A stretch of 32,409 bases of DNA, from NCBI GenBank assembly GCA_002689655.1, contig NZHC01000031.1, forward strand, positions 1 to 32,409, written 5' to 3'. Positions 1-7,137 of this stretch are shown here, in pieces (the stretch's first letter is position 1; each line of letters begins with the position of its first letter). A program made the translations under genes and the position numbers. The notes beneath the pieces are model-generated. The model made no database searches. It was given only the letters and a program-made list of their open reading frames with translations, and was not told the origin of the DNA. The stretch is from Rhodopirellula sp. (GTDB lineage: Bacteria; Planctomycetota; Planctomycetia; Pirellulales; Pirellulaceae).

Positions 1-2
1 CG

Positions 3-92
3 TTGAGCGCTACCGAATCGTTGAGCGCTACCGAATCGTTGAGCGCTACCGAATCGTTGAGCGCTACCGAATCGTTGAGCGCTACCGAATCG
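3..92 (+). repeat. Five perfect tandem copies of an 18-bp unit
   Basis: The unit TTGAGCGCTACCGAATCG occurs at 3-20, 21-38, 39-56, 57-74 and 75-92 with no mismatch. A decayed sixth copy starts at 93. The array reaches the window edge and may continue upstream. The period is a multiple of three and in frame with the downstream coding region. Identical copies suggest recent expansion by slippage or unequal crossover. Confidence 0.95.
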
Positions 93-683
93 TTGAACGC
101 TTCGTCGGCTTCACTGATTCCAACGCTTGTCGTGTCAAACACTAGCGATTTAACGCTAAGATTCAATACGAAGGTCAATTCGGACTTATTAATACTGCAG
201 CGTTACCTCATCAAATCCACTTGCATCATAGACCACATGGCTAGAATCGAAGGAAAGTATTGGGGATACGCTCCGTTAACGCTTGGAATTCTCGCAGGAA
301 TTCCATGCATCGCCGGAGGCTTGGGAATGCTCATGGGCCATGACGATATTTTCATGTACACGTTTCCGCCTGGCCTCGTTTTTGTCATGGTAGCCGTAAT
401 TTGGGATCGCTCACGCTACAGCCTGATGGTGTTGACCGTAACAAGTAAGCAAAAGCACGCCAAAACCGTAACAAGTGACAAATATTATGGGGATGACGAC
501 TACGGCACAAGTGAAAGTGTCGTCTTTGAGTACTGGCTGAGCACCGATCTGGGATGCACGAAGATCGGCAAACAACTGTACGATCAATTTGAAAAGGGTA
601 GTAAATACGAAGTCATGGCGCAAATCATGGATGGAGATTTATTCGTCAGTGGCTTTCCTAGAAAGCCAAAGCTTGTCAGGTAA
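3..683 (+). CDS. Small membrane protein with N-terminal hexapeptide repeats (possibly 5'-partial)
   Basis: I do not recognise this protein. The frame is open from the window edge and begins in five perfect 18-bp repeats that would read Leu-Ser-Ala-Thr-Glu-Ser, so the true start may lie upstream of the window. Two hydrophobic stretches (about residues 90-111 and 118-134 counted from position 3) look like membrane helices separated by a short His-Asp-Asp loop. They are followed by a hydrophilic C-terminal part of about 90 residues containing a Tyr-Gly-Asp-Asp-Asp-Tyr-Gly patch. The C-terminal part is vaguely like the DUF3592 type of small membrane proteins, but I would not assign it. An in-frame ATG at 237 gives a 148-residue protein starting just before the first helix; if that is the true start, the repeats are noncoding. 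No Shine-Dalgarno sequence decides between them. It is convergent with the ABC operon end at 1086. Confidence 0.5.
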   Translation: MSATESLSATESLSATESLSATESLSATESLNASSASLIPTLVVSNTSDLTLRFNTKVNSDLLILQRYLIKSTCIIDHMARIEGKYWGYAPLTLGILAGIPCIAGGLGMLMGHDDIFMYTFPPGLVFVMVAVIWDRSRYSLMVLTVTSKQKHAKTVTSDKYYGDDDYGTSESVVFEYWLSTDLGCTKIGKQLYDQFEKGSKYEVMAQIMDGDLFVSGFPRKPKLVR

Positions 684-1085
684 AACAGAATGGCAAAGCT
701 GACATTGAGAGGACGATCGACTTTTTTCGTTGAAGTTGTTTAGAACACACGACCTTGCCATCTTCACAGCAATGAGATTCCACTTGTGCTTGAGTTTGCG
801 AAGCACTCCGCCAAACTCGCCGTGGCAAGGCCAAAACAACGCTGCTTGATGCCTTGGTAGATCGTTTCACCGCAGCAAGATTCGGGGACCGAATAAAAAA
901 TGTCGACAACGGTTACGTCTGACATGCCAATGATAATGCGGTTTGAGTGGCAACTCGTAGGTGCCGTGCAGAAGCCATCTTCAAGAATCGAACACCTTTT
1001 TGCCTGCAGATTTTAACACCATGCTTTCGGGCGTCCTCGTGTTTCCTACAACCACTGGCATTGCTCACTTGCCCAAACAACAAAT
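684..1085. other. Intergenic region, no gene seen
   Basis: About 400 bases lie between the convergent ends of the small membrane protein and the sugar permease. Short open frames on both strands have no recognisable content, no convincing start site and a Cys/Ser/Arg-rich composition typical of chance translation. I see no strong terminator hairpin for either neighbour. Confidence 0.5.
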
Positions 1086-2624
1086 TTAATTTTGCGAGGA
1101 CTTCATCGCACGTCGTCGTGCTGCTATGCGACGCACGGTTTCATCAAGTGTGACCCCGAGCAAGATTACCAGGCCAATGATTGTGAACTCCAGGCGATCT
1201 GGAATTTTCAGAAGCAAGATCAAATTATTCAATAACATCATTACAGCTGTTCCAGCGATTACTCCAAAGATTGAACCTTCCCCTCCGCGAAGGCTGCAAC
1301 CACCTAGCACGGCTGCTGCAATGGCGTAGAGCTCATAAAAGTTGCCAAAGCTTGAAGGTGAAATCGAACCGGAATCCAGAGCAAACAGGATTCCGCCCGT
1401 TGCAGCTGAAACCGTGCAGATCACGTAAGCCAAAATTGTGACCCTCTCAGTACGAATCCCGCTATAACGAGCGGCCTCCTCATTGCTACCCAAGGCCAAC
1501 AGGTAGCGTCCCCAAATTGTTAAGTTTAGAAATACTGCGGCAATGATGGCTACGATAAGAAAAACAAAAAGCGGATAGGGGATTCCAAATGCCTGTGCTG
1601 CATCTCCGGTTCCCCACTCCAACAAGGACAGTTTTCCTGAACCAAGAGGGCTGAGTGTTTCTTTGTATTCGATCCCAAAACCGACTGGATTGTCATCCAC
1701 CAGCCACCGAGAAATACCACGATAGATCAATAGACCGCAGAGTGTCACCACAAACGGTTGCAGGTGAACACGAGTGACCAAAAGCCCATGCAATAAACCA
1801 AGACACCCAGCAATCCCCAGTACGGACATGATCGCAAGAGGAATTGCCATACGCTGTTTTCGAGCGGTTGGCATTGCCATCCAGTCTTTTGAAAATCGCT
1901 CACCAAGTGCCTGTTCAAATTCCACCGTCGACACTTCACCCTCACGCGAAGCTGAACTCACCACCAGATCTTTCAACCCTAAACTTGGATGGAAGAAGGC
2001 AACACGATCTCGTGCCGATAACTCAAAGGGAACTCCCGCAAGCGTAACCCAGGCGGCTTGATCTCCTTGGCCCCGTCCGAAATCCAGAATCTCAAATGCT
2101 TTGGCAACCTGCCCGGAATCTTCATCTCGGCTCAAACCCTCAACTTTCAGAACCGTACCTACCCCAATCGGCTCTCCATCAGAGTCAGCCAAATTCACGG
2201 CTTCCACATCTTGCACTGTCAGCAGGGCCGGTTGCCGTCCCCGATACATCCGGAGTTTGTCACCCACTACATAAGTGCCATCCGCATTTCCATGCACAAG
2301 CACCGTATCACTTGCCGCTTTGGCACGGTGTACGTCAAAGACCGATGCCGGCTGATACTCTACCTGCAAAAAGATCCCAAGCAGACAACCGGCAAGACAT
2401 ACGATGGAACCCACTGACAGATCGATCCCACCAGTGATAATGACAAACGCCACCCCAATTCCGAGCAGACCATACATGGAAACCCGGCGAAGCAGATTTT
2501 CCAAATTGTTGGATTGCAAGAAAGTGCTACTGAAAATGTTGGTCCATGAGTCCGAGGTCATCACGACCATGAACAAGAAAAGCATTACCAACAGACCAAA
2601 AATACCAAGCGATTTTGCATTCAT
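1086..2624 (-). CDS. rbsC: Ribose-type sugar ABC transporter permease with large inserted domain
   Basis: Inner-membrane permease of the BPD_transp_2 (RbsC/XylH/MglC) family; it would form the channel for a sugar delivered by the upstream binding protein. The family signature is plain: the N-terminal helices carry an Ile-Thr-Gly-Gly-Ile-Asp-Leu-Ser-Val-Gly motif (about residues 63-72). The C-terminal half has the Gly-Arg-Tyr-(x)4-Gly-Ser-Asn-Glu-Glu-Ala-Ala and Ala-Val-Leu-Gly-Gly-Cys-Ser-Leu motifs. Usual length is about 320 residues; this one has 512 because roughly residues 88-258 are a hydrophilic insertion between the third and fourth helix regions. The ATG at 2624 overlaps the ATPase stop by one base (TGATG), implying translational coupling; a TTG one codon upstream is also possible. 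It is the last gene of the operon. The substrate is unproven and the symbol denotes family only. Confidence 0.9.
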   Translation of the reverse strand: MNAKSLGIFGLLVMLFLFMVVMTSDSWTNIFSSTFLQSNNLENLLRRVSMYGLLGIGVAFVIITGGIDLSVGSIVCLAGCLLGIFLQVEYQPASVFDVHRAKAASDTVLVHGNADGTYVVGDKLRMYRGRQPALLTVQDVEAVNLADSDGEPIGVGTVLKVEGLSRDEDSGQVAKAFEILDFGRGQGDQAAWVTLAGVPFELSARDRVAFFHPSLGLKDLVVSSASREGEVSTVEFEQALGERFSKDWMAMPTARKQRMAIPLAIMSVLGIAGCLGLLHGLLVTRVHLQPFVVTLCGLLIYRGISRWLVDDNPVGFGIEYKETLSPLGSGKLSLLEWGTGDAAQAFGIPYPLFVFLIVAIIAAVFLNLTIWGRYLLALGSNEEAARYSGIRTERVTILAYVICTVSAATGGILFALDSGSISPSSFGNFYELYAIAAAVLGGCSLRGGEGSIFGVIAGTAVMMLLNNLILLLKIPDRLEFTIIGLVILLGVTLDETVRRIAARRRAMKSSQN

Positions 2625-4150
2625 CAATTCGTCACCGTTGCCACTTTATTTGCATTACCTGTCGCCAGTTGCATGATCGACTCTTCCGACAATTCAGAAC
2701 GCTGCAACTCGCCCGTGATCCGCCCTTCATGCATCACGATCGTACGATCACTCATACCCATGATCTCCTCCATCTCACTTGAGACGAACAAAACGGCGAG
2801 CCCCTCTTTGGCGAGTTTCTCCATCAGTTGATAGATTTCCTGTTTCGCCCCAACATCAATACCACGTGTTGGCTCATCCAGCAGCAAGATCTTTGGCATC
2901 ATGGCAAGCCACTTTCCCAACACGACTTTCTGTTGATTGCCCCCCGACAGAAAGCGTGCGATTTGGGAATCATTGGGCGTCTTGATTCGCAGATCGTGAA
3001 TCATTTGAGTTGCGTCACGGCTCTCAATCGCTCGATTCAAAAAACCGCCAGCCAAACGATTGCGTGACAAAGCAGCCAGTCCGATGTTGTGGCGCACACT
3101 CATATCAATGACCAGCCCGTTCAGTTTCCGATCCTCTGGTACCAGCGCAATGCCAGCATCGATCGCCGCGATCGGGGACTTCAGATCGATCATTTTTCCA
3201 TCCACGGCAACTGTGCCGGCTACTGGATCATCGATCCCAAATAGCGTTCGCAACATTTCGGTGCGTCCTGCTCCAACCAGACCTGAAATCCCAACAATTT
3301 CACCCTGCCGAATTGAAAAGTTTATTTCGTGCTCAGGCCAAGTTGGCGTACGGAGCCGCTCAACGGATAACACAATGTCACCAATCGGTAGTGTCTCACG
3401 TGCATAAAACTGCGAAACGTCCCGCCCCACCATCATCCGAACCATGTTGTCATGGGTGATCTCATCACGATCCAAAACCCCAGCATTTTCACCATCACGA
3501 AGCACGACGACACGGTCTGACAAAGCCTTGACTTCACCCAAACGATGCGAGATGTAGATGACACTGACGCCCCGTTTTCGCAAATCCTTGACCACATCAA
3601 ACAACCGTTCTGCCTCGGCAGTGGACAGACTGGAGGTCGGTTCATCCATAATAAGCACTCTCGCACCGACCGAAATTGCCTTGGCAATTTCGACCATCTG
3701 TCGCTGACCAATCGAAAGATCACTCAAAGGAGTCGTGGGTTCTACCGCCAAGCCAATCTGTTTCAGAACCTTGGCGGCATCGACATTGATCTGTTTTCGA
3801 GCGATGAAACCGAGCCGATTCGGCTCTCGGCCCAAATAGATATTTTCACCAACCTGCAGGTTTTCCGCGAGATTCAATTCCTGGTGAATCAGGGCGACAC
3901 CACTGTCCAGAGATACCTTGACCGAATCCAGCATAACGGGCTCCCCATCAATGAGAACCTGCCCACGGTCAGGCATTTGCACGCCCGCCAGAATTTTCAT
4001 CAGGGTGCTTTTCCCAGCACCATTTTCCCCAATCACGGCAAGCACTTCCGCCTGCTGCACAATCAGATCAACATCATTTAACGCACGGACCCCCGGAAAC
4101 TGCTTTCCGATTTTCCGAACCTCAAGGAGGGGCGTATCGACCTCAGACAT
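2624..4150 (-). CDS. rbsA: Sugar ABC transporter, duplicated ATP-binding protein (RbsA/MglA/XylG family)
   Basis: Cytoplasmic ATPase that powers the sugar importer. It has two ABC domains in one chain of about 508 residues, the normal length for this family. The first has Walker A Gly-Glu-Asn-Gly-Ala-Gly-Lys-Ser-Thr (residues 41-49), a Leu-Ser-Ile-Gly-Gln-Arg-Gln signature and an intact Met-Asp-Glu-Pro-Thr Walker B. The second has the degenerate nucleotide loop Gly-Leu-Val-Gly-Ala-Gly-Arg-Thr-Glu, a Leu-Ser-Gly-Gly-Asn-Gln-Gln signature and Leu-Asp-Glu-Pro-Thr-Arg-Gly-Ile-Asp-Val-Gly, as is typical. I chose the ATG at 4150; an in-frame TTG at 4183 would add 11 residues but lies only 9 bases from the preceding gene. 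The gap to the binding-protein gene is about 40 bases and the permease overlaps downstream, so the three genes form one operon. Confidence 0.95.
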   Translation of the reverse strand: MSEVDTPLLEVRKIGKQFPGVRALNDVDLIVQQAEVLAVIGENGAGKSTLMKILAGVQMPDRGQVLIDGEPVMLDSVKVSLDSGVALIHQELNLAENLQVGENIYLGREPNRLGFIARKQINVDAAKVLKQIGLAVEPTTPLSDLSIGQRQMVEIAKAISVGARVLIMDEPTSSLSTAEAERLFDVVKDLRKRGVSVIYISHRLGEVKALSDRVVVLRDGENAGVLDRDEITHDNMVRMMVGRDVSQFYARETLPIGDIVLSVERLRTPTWPEHEINFSIRQGEIVGISGLVGAGRTEMLRTLFGIDDPVAGTVAVDGKMIDLKSPIAAIDAGIALVPEDRKLNGLVIDMSVRHNIGLAALSRNRLAGGFLNRAIESRDATQMIHDLRIKTPNDSQIARFLSGGNQQKVVLGKWLAMMPKILLLDEPTRGIDVGAKQEIYQLMEKLAKEGLAVLFVSSEMEEIMGMSDRTIVMHEGRITGELQRSELSEESIMQLATGNANKVATVTN

Positions 4151-4191
4151 GTGGCCGCCGCGATCTATGAGAGAGGAGCTCAAGCAAGACT

Positions 4192-5283
4192 TTATTGTCC
4201 TTTCTTGGCTTTCAGATCAGCCCAGAACTCATCTACATTATCCTTTGTGATCGGACGCGGTGGAATATCCAGATACTTACTTTCCGGAATTGCGTTCTCA
4301 TCACCGTTGAGCAACTCTGTCAAAACACGTACCGATTCATAACCGTAAGCGTATGGATTTTGGACGACTGTTCCTGCACAGGTTCCATCCTTGATTGCTT
4401 GAAGGGTAATGTCGTTTTCATCAAACCCGATTAACTTCACAGCGCCAAGCTTGTTCGCTTTTTCGAGTGCTTTGTAGCAAGCAGGAGGATTGTATTCGAA
4501 TAAGCCAACCATCGCGTTGATACCTGGGTAACTGTTCAGAGCATCTTCTGCCTTTGATTGAGCAACCTCCGGTTTTCCCTGATCTGTGATGGTTCCAAGA
4601 ATCGTATATTTGTCGTCAGATATTTCGGCATCAACAGGATCCCACGCGTCGGGTTGACTGCGGTAATAATCTATATCCCGTTCGCGTCCGAGCAACGCGT
4701 CAATGACACCTTGCCGTCGAAACTTGCTGTTATCCTGTTCTAAACGCCCGATGAAAAGCATCACCTGACCACCGTCGGGCAGTGACTCTTTCACCAACTC
4801 GCCGCAAGTCAAACCGGCGGCGTAGTTATCCATCCCGATATACATCAATCGATCCGAGGCAGGCGCATCTGAATCGTGTGTGATCAGGGGGACTTTCGCG
4901 GCGATCGAATTTAACCAGTCAACTTGATTATCTGCGTCAATTGGGCTGATAGCGATTGCTTTGACTCCTGAGGTCAGCAGGTCTTCCACAATTCGTTTTT
5001 GTTCAACCGCGGTTGCCTGAGAAGGCATTCGCACCTCGACATCGACATCGAAATCTTTCTCGGCGTCAACGCAACCAGCCTCTGAAATCTTCCAAAAGTC
5101 CGCGATTTGGTTTGTCACGAAGGCGACGCTTGGCTTGTCCGCATCGTTTTCACCATCACCCTGTGTTGCTGCGGAATCACCGCTATCTTCGTCCACCATC
5201 ACTCGCAATTCGCTATCGGATGACTTGTTGCATCCTACAGCGGCAAACGCCAAAAGCAGGGTCAAACAGAAAATGCGTTGCAT
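4192..5283 (-). CDS. rbsB: Periplasmic sugar-binding lipoprotein of the ABC importer
   Basis: Substrate-binding protein of the Peripla_BP_4 (RbsB-like) family and first gene of the importer operon. The ATG at 5283 gives 363 residues; an in-frame TTG at 5295 is less likely. The N terminus is a lipoprotein signal peptide with lipobox Ala-Val-Gly-Cys (Cys18), followed by an acidic Ser/Asp-rich linker to about residue 50, so the protein is probably lipid-anchored. The mature part starts with Ser-Val-Ala-Phe-Val-Thr-Asn and contains the family landmarks Ala-Ile-Ala-Ile-Ser-Pro-Ile-Asp-Ala, Thr-His-Asp-Ser-Asp-Ala, Gly-Met-Asp-Asn-Tyr-Ala-Ala-Gly and Gly-Phe-Asp-Glu-Asn. The Asp-Ser-Asp and Gly-Phe-Asp elements match sugar-contacting positions in RbsB relatives. 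The sugar cannot be read from sequence. Confidence 0.93.
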   Translation of the reverse strand: MQRIFCLTLLLAFAAVGCNKSSDSELRVMVDEDSGDSAATQGDGENDADKPSVAFVTNQIADFWKISEAGCVDAEKDFDVDVEVRMPSQATAVEQKRIVEDLLTSGVKAIAISPIDADNQVDWLNSIAAKVPLITHDSDAPASDRLMYIGMDNYAAGLTCGELVKESLPDGGQVMLFIGRLEQDNSKFRRQGVIDALLGRERDIDYYRSQPDAWDPVDAEISDDKYTILGTITDQGKPEVAQSKAEDALNSYPGINAMVGLFEYNPPACYKALEKANKLGAVKLIGFDENDITLQAIKDGTCAGTVVQNPYAYGYESVRVLTELLNGDENAIPESKYLDIPPRPITKDNVDEFWADLKAKKGQ

Positions 5284-5320
5284 AGCAGGACTCAACAGCG
5301 AGGTGATTTCATGTGAACAG

Positions 5321-5333
5321 GGGGAATTTCCCC
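5321..5333. promoter_or_regulatory. Palindrome at predicted transcription start (operator candidate)
   Basis: GGGGAATTTCCCC consists of 6-bp arms around a single central base. It sits about 4 to 16 bases downstream of the predicted start of the sugar ABC transcript, a classic position for a repressor operator. No regulator gene adjoins it. Confidence 0.4.
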
Positions 5334-5343
5334 AAGGCCACAG

Positions 5344-5372
5344 ATTTTAGCCTCCAGATTTTTGTCAAACAA
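5344..5372 (-). promoter_or_regulatory. Candidate sigma70-type promoter of the sugar ABC operon
   Basis: On the minus strand a TAAAAT -10 (5344-5349) lies 17 bases from a TTGTTT -35 (5367-5372). This predicts transcription from about 5337 and a leader of roughly 54 bases before the ATG at 5283. The -35 falls inside the first of two 22-bp direct repeats. Motif-based call only. Confidence 0.45.
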
Positions 5373-5405
5373 CAGCCGAAGACTTTTTGTCAAACAAGAG
5401 CCGAA
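5359..5405. repeat. Two 22-bp direct repeats upstream of the ABC operon
   Basis: Copies at 5359-5380 and 5384-5405 differ at one base and are offset by 25 bp. Each begins TTTTTGTCAAACAA on the plus strand and ends GAGCCGAA or CAGCCGAA. On the minus strand each contains TTTGACA. One copy overlaps the candidate -35 and the other lies directly upstream, so they may be paired regulator sites. Confidence 0.85.
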
Positions 5406-5724
5406 CTCCGCGTGCCAGTAAATGTGCTAGTGCAAGCATCCTTGCTCAGCTTTAATCCCAAGCAAGTCACCTCGACCCTTCTGTGGGATGCGATGAATCT
5501 TCCAAGATGCCCTGAAACTACGAGGAAACCCTAAAACCGGCCAAATGTTGCCGACAGAGGCAAAGTCAGCGGATCTTTTCGACTTCCCGAGTCCTTCCAG
5601 AAGCCTATTCGAGCTGGGCGTGAACCACTGGCTGTCCATCTCCAATCGAGATCAGACCGACCGGGCGAAATGCCCGCGTGAATTCCGCGTAGTGCAAATC
5701 AGGGCAGAACGCTACACTGCCTGC

Positions 5725-6990
5725 ATGAATCAAATAGCCGAAACTCCGAGTGCAACCGAAAACACGGTCGAGTCATTTGACGAACTCGACCTTTCGCCGG
5801 TGATGCGCCGGGCATTAAAAAAAGCGAAATTCAGTACCCCGTCGCCTATCCAAGCTCAATTGATCCCGCTTGCCATGGAGGGTGAGGACGTGATTGGGCA
5901 GGCCCGAACAGGCACAGGAAAAACAGCGGCTTTTGCGATTCCAATCCTTGAACAGCTCGATTCCTTGGAAGATTGTAGAGATCCACAGGCGATCATTGTT
6001 GTACCCACCCGTGAATTAGCTGACCAAGTTGGCAGGGAAACGCAACGCTTGGCATGGGGCGTGGATACCGAGGTTGCCGTGCTAGCTGGTGGTAAGAACA
6101 TCAATGGTCAGTTGCGTCAACTTGAAAATGGGGTGCAAATCGTTGTTGGCACACCGGGACGCTTACATGATCACCTGCAGCGTAAGTCACTGAGGACCAA
6201 CAGCATTTGGTGCGTTGTTCTGGATGAAGCCGACCGCATGTTGGACATCGGATTTCGTCCACAGATTGAGCGGATCCTGCGAAAGTGCCCACGTGATCGG
6301 CAAACTCTATTACTGTCAGCAACATTACCGCCAACCGTACGACGCTTGGCAGAGTCCTACATGGAGACGCCCAGCGTCATTGATTGCTGCAAGGACGAGA
6401 TGGCGGTTGAGACAATTGAACAACGGTACTTCACCGTGGCTCATGACCGAAAATCAACTCTCCTCGATCATTTACTGAAGCGAGAGAAACCTGAACAAGC
6501 GATTGTATTCTGCCGAACGAAGCGTGGCACCGACCGCCTGTACCGCCATTTCAGTCACACGCACGACAATTGTGGCAGCATGCATGGAGACATGCAGCAA
6601 CGCGAACGTGACCGGGTTTTGCAGAGTTTGCGGGATCGCAAACTAAAAATCCTGTTTGCCACTGACGTTGTCGGGCGCGGCATCGACATCAGCACTATTT
6701 CACATATCATCAATTACGACGTACCCCAAGATTGCGATGACTATGTGCACCGTGTCGGAAGAACAGGTCGCATGGGTCGCGAAGGAATCGCTTTCACATT
6801 CGTCGTTCCTGGTGAAGGGGAGGTACTCACGAGTATCGAGCAACGGATCAACAAAGAACTCAAACGCGATTCCATCGAGGGATTCGAGGCGGTTCCCGTT
6901 CCAAAAAAAGCTCCCGAGCCCGAGACTCCAGAGGCACCTGCCAAAAAACGCTTGAATCCAATGCATCGGAAAGTCAAACGACGTCGTTGA
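5725..6990 (+). CDS. DEAD-box ATP-dependent RNA helicase (RhlE/CshA-like)
   Basis: ATP-dependent RNA unwinding enzyme of superfamily 2. All core motifs are intact: a Q motif around Phe-Ser-Thr-Pro-Ser-Pro-Ile-Gln; motif I Ala-Arg-Thr-Gly-Thr-Gly-Lys-Thr (residues 60-67); Ia Pro-Thr-Arg-Glu-Leu; Ib Thr-Pro-Gly-Arg; II Asp-Glu-Ala-Asp (about residue 168); III Ser-Ala-Thr; IV Ile-Val-Phe-Cys-Arg-Thr-Lys; V Arg-Gly-Ile-Asp-Ile; VI His-Arg-Val-Gly-Arg-Thr-Gly-Arg. The short tail after about residue 385 is Pro/Glu-rich and ends in a basic Lys/Arg cluster, likely an RNA-binding extension. I chose ATG 5725 (421 residues) because family similarity begins shortly after it. The frame stays open to a methionine at 5545, giving 481 residues. 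It stands alone and probably acts in ribosome assembly or RNA decay; the specific role is not readable. Confidence 0.95.
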   Translation: MNQIAETPSATENTVESFDELDLSPVMRRALKKAKFSTPSPIQAQLIPLAMEGEDVIGQARTGTGKTAAFAIPILEQLDSLEDCRDPQAIIVVPTRELADQVGRETQRLAWGVDTEVAVLAGGKNINGQLRQLENGVQIVVGTPGRLHDHLQRKSLRTNSIWCVVLDEADRMLDIGFRPQIERILRKCPRDRQTLLLSATLPPTVRRLAESYMETPSVIDCCKDEMAVETIEQRYFTVAHDRKSTLLDHLLKREKPEQAIVFCRTKRGTDRLYRHFSHTHDNCGSMHGDMQQRERDRVLQSLRDRKLKILFATDVVGRGIDISTISHIINYDVPQDCDDYVHRVGRTGRMGREGIAFTFVVPGEGEVLTSIEQRINKELKRDSIEGFEAVPVPKKAPEPETPEAPAKKRLNPMHRKVKRRR

Positions 6991-7013
6991 ACTTGATTCA
7001 GTTGTTTGTCTCG

Positions 7014-7043
7014 TTGGCACGTGCTGTAAACGGTTGCTAGACT
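7014..7043 (+). promoter_or_regulatory. Candidate promoter of the dehydratase gene
   Basis: TTGGCA (7014-7019) and TAGACT (7038-7043) are 18 bases apart. This would start transcription about 90 bases before the ATG at 7138. Motif-based, low certainty. Confidence 0.3.
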
Positions 7044-7137
7044 TTGGGCCACTGTCATCTTTCAGACAGAAATCTACCATGCCCTTACTTCCCACTGTCA
7101 CGCCCTTTGTCGTGGTTCCGCGAAAGCTGGTGCATCC

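Larger units (their letters stand above)
5284..5724. other. Divergent intergenic region between sugar ABC operon and RNA helicase
   Basis: About 440 bases hold the operator-like elements of the ABC operon on the left side. The right part, from about 5545, is an open frame continuous with the helicase, but it precedes the first residues typical of the family and is read here as untranslated leader. No RNA gene is recognised. Confidence 0.5.

Noticed and set aside
3-92. CRISPR array
   Set aside because: The repeats are contiguous 18-bp units with no spacers and there are no cas genes.
639-909. Minus-strand open frames in the first intergenic region, possibly a decayed transposase
   Set aside because: Cys/Ser/Arg-rich and without any catalytic motif or terminal inverted repeats; one also overlaps the first gene. 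Nothing ties them to a mobile element.
1086-2624. Frameshift or gene fusion artefact explaining the long permease
   Set aside because: The frame is continuous, both flanks align in order with RbsC, and the insert has balanced composition, so a genuine insertion is the simpler reading.
5712-5717. TACACT as a -10 element giving a nearly leaderless helicase mRNA
   Set aside because: No acceptable -35 at the right spacing; the match alone is too weak.
5545-5724. N-terminal extension of the RNA helicase
   Set aside because: The 60 extra codons have no helicase-like content, and family similarity begins only after the ATG at 5725; best read as leader.
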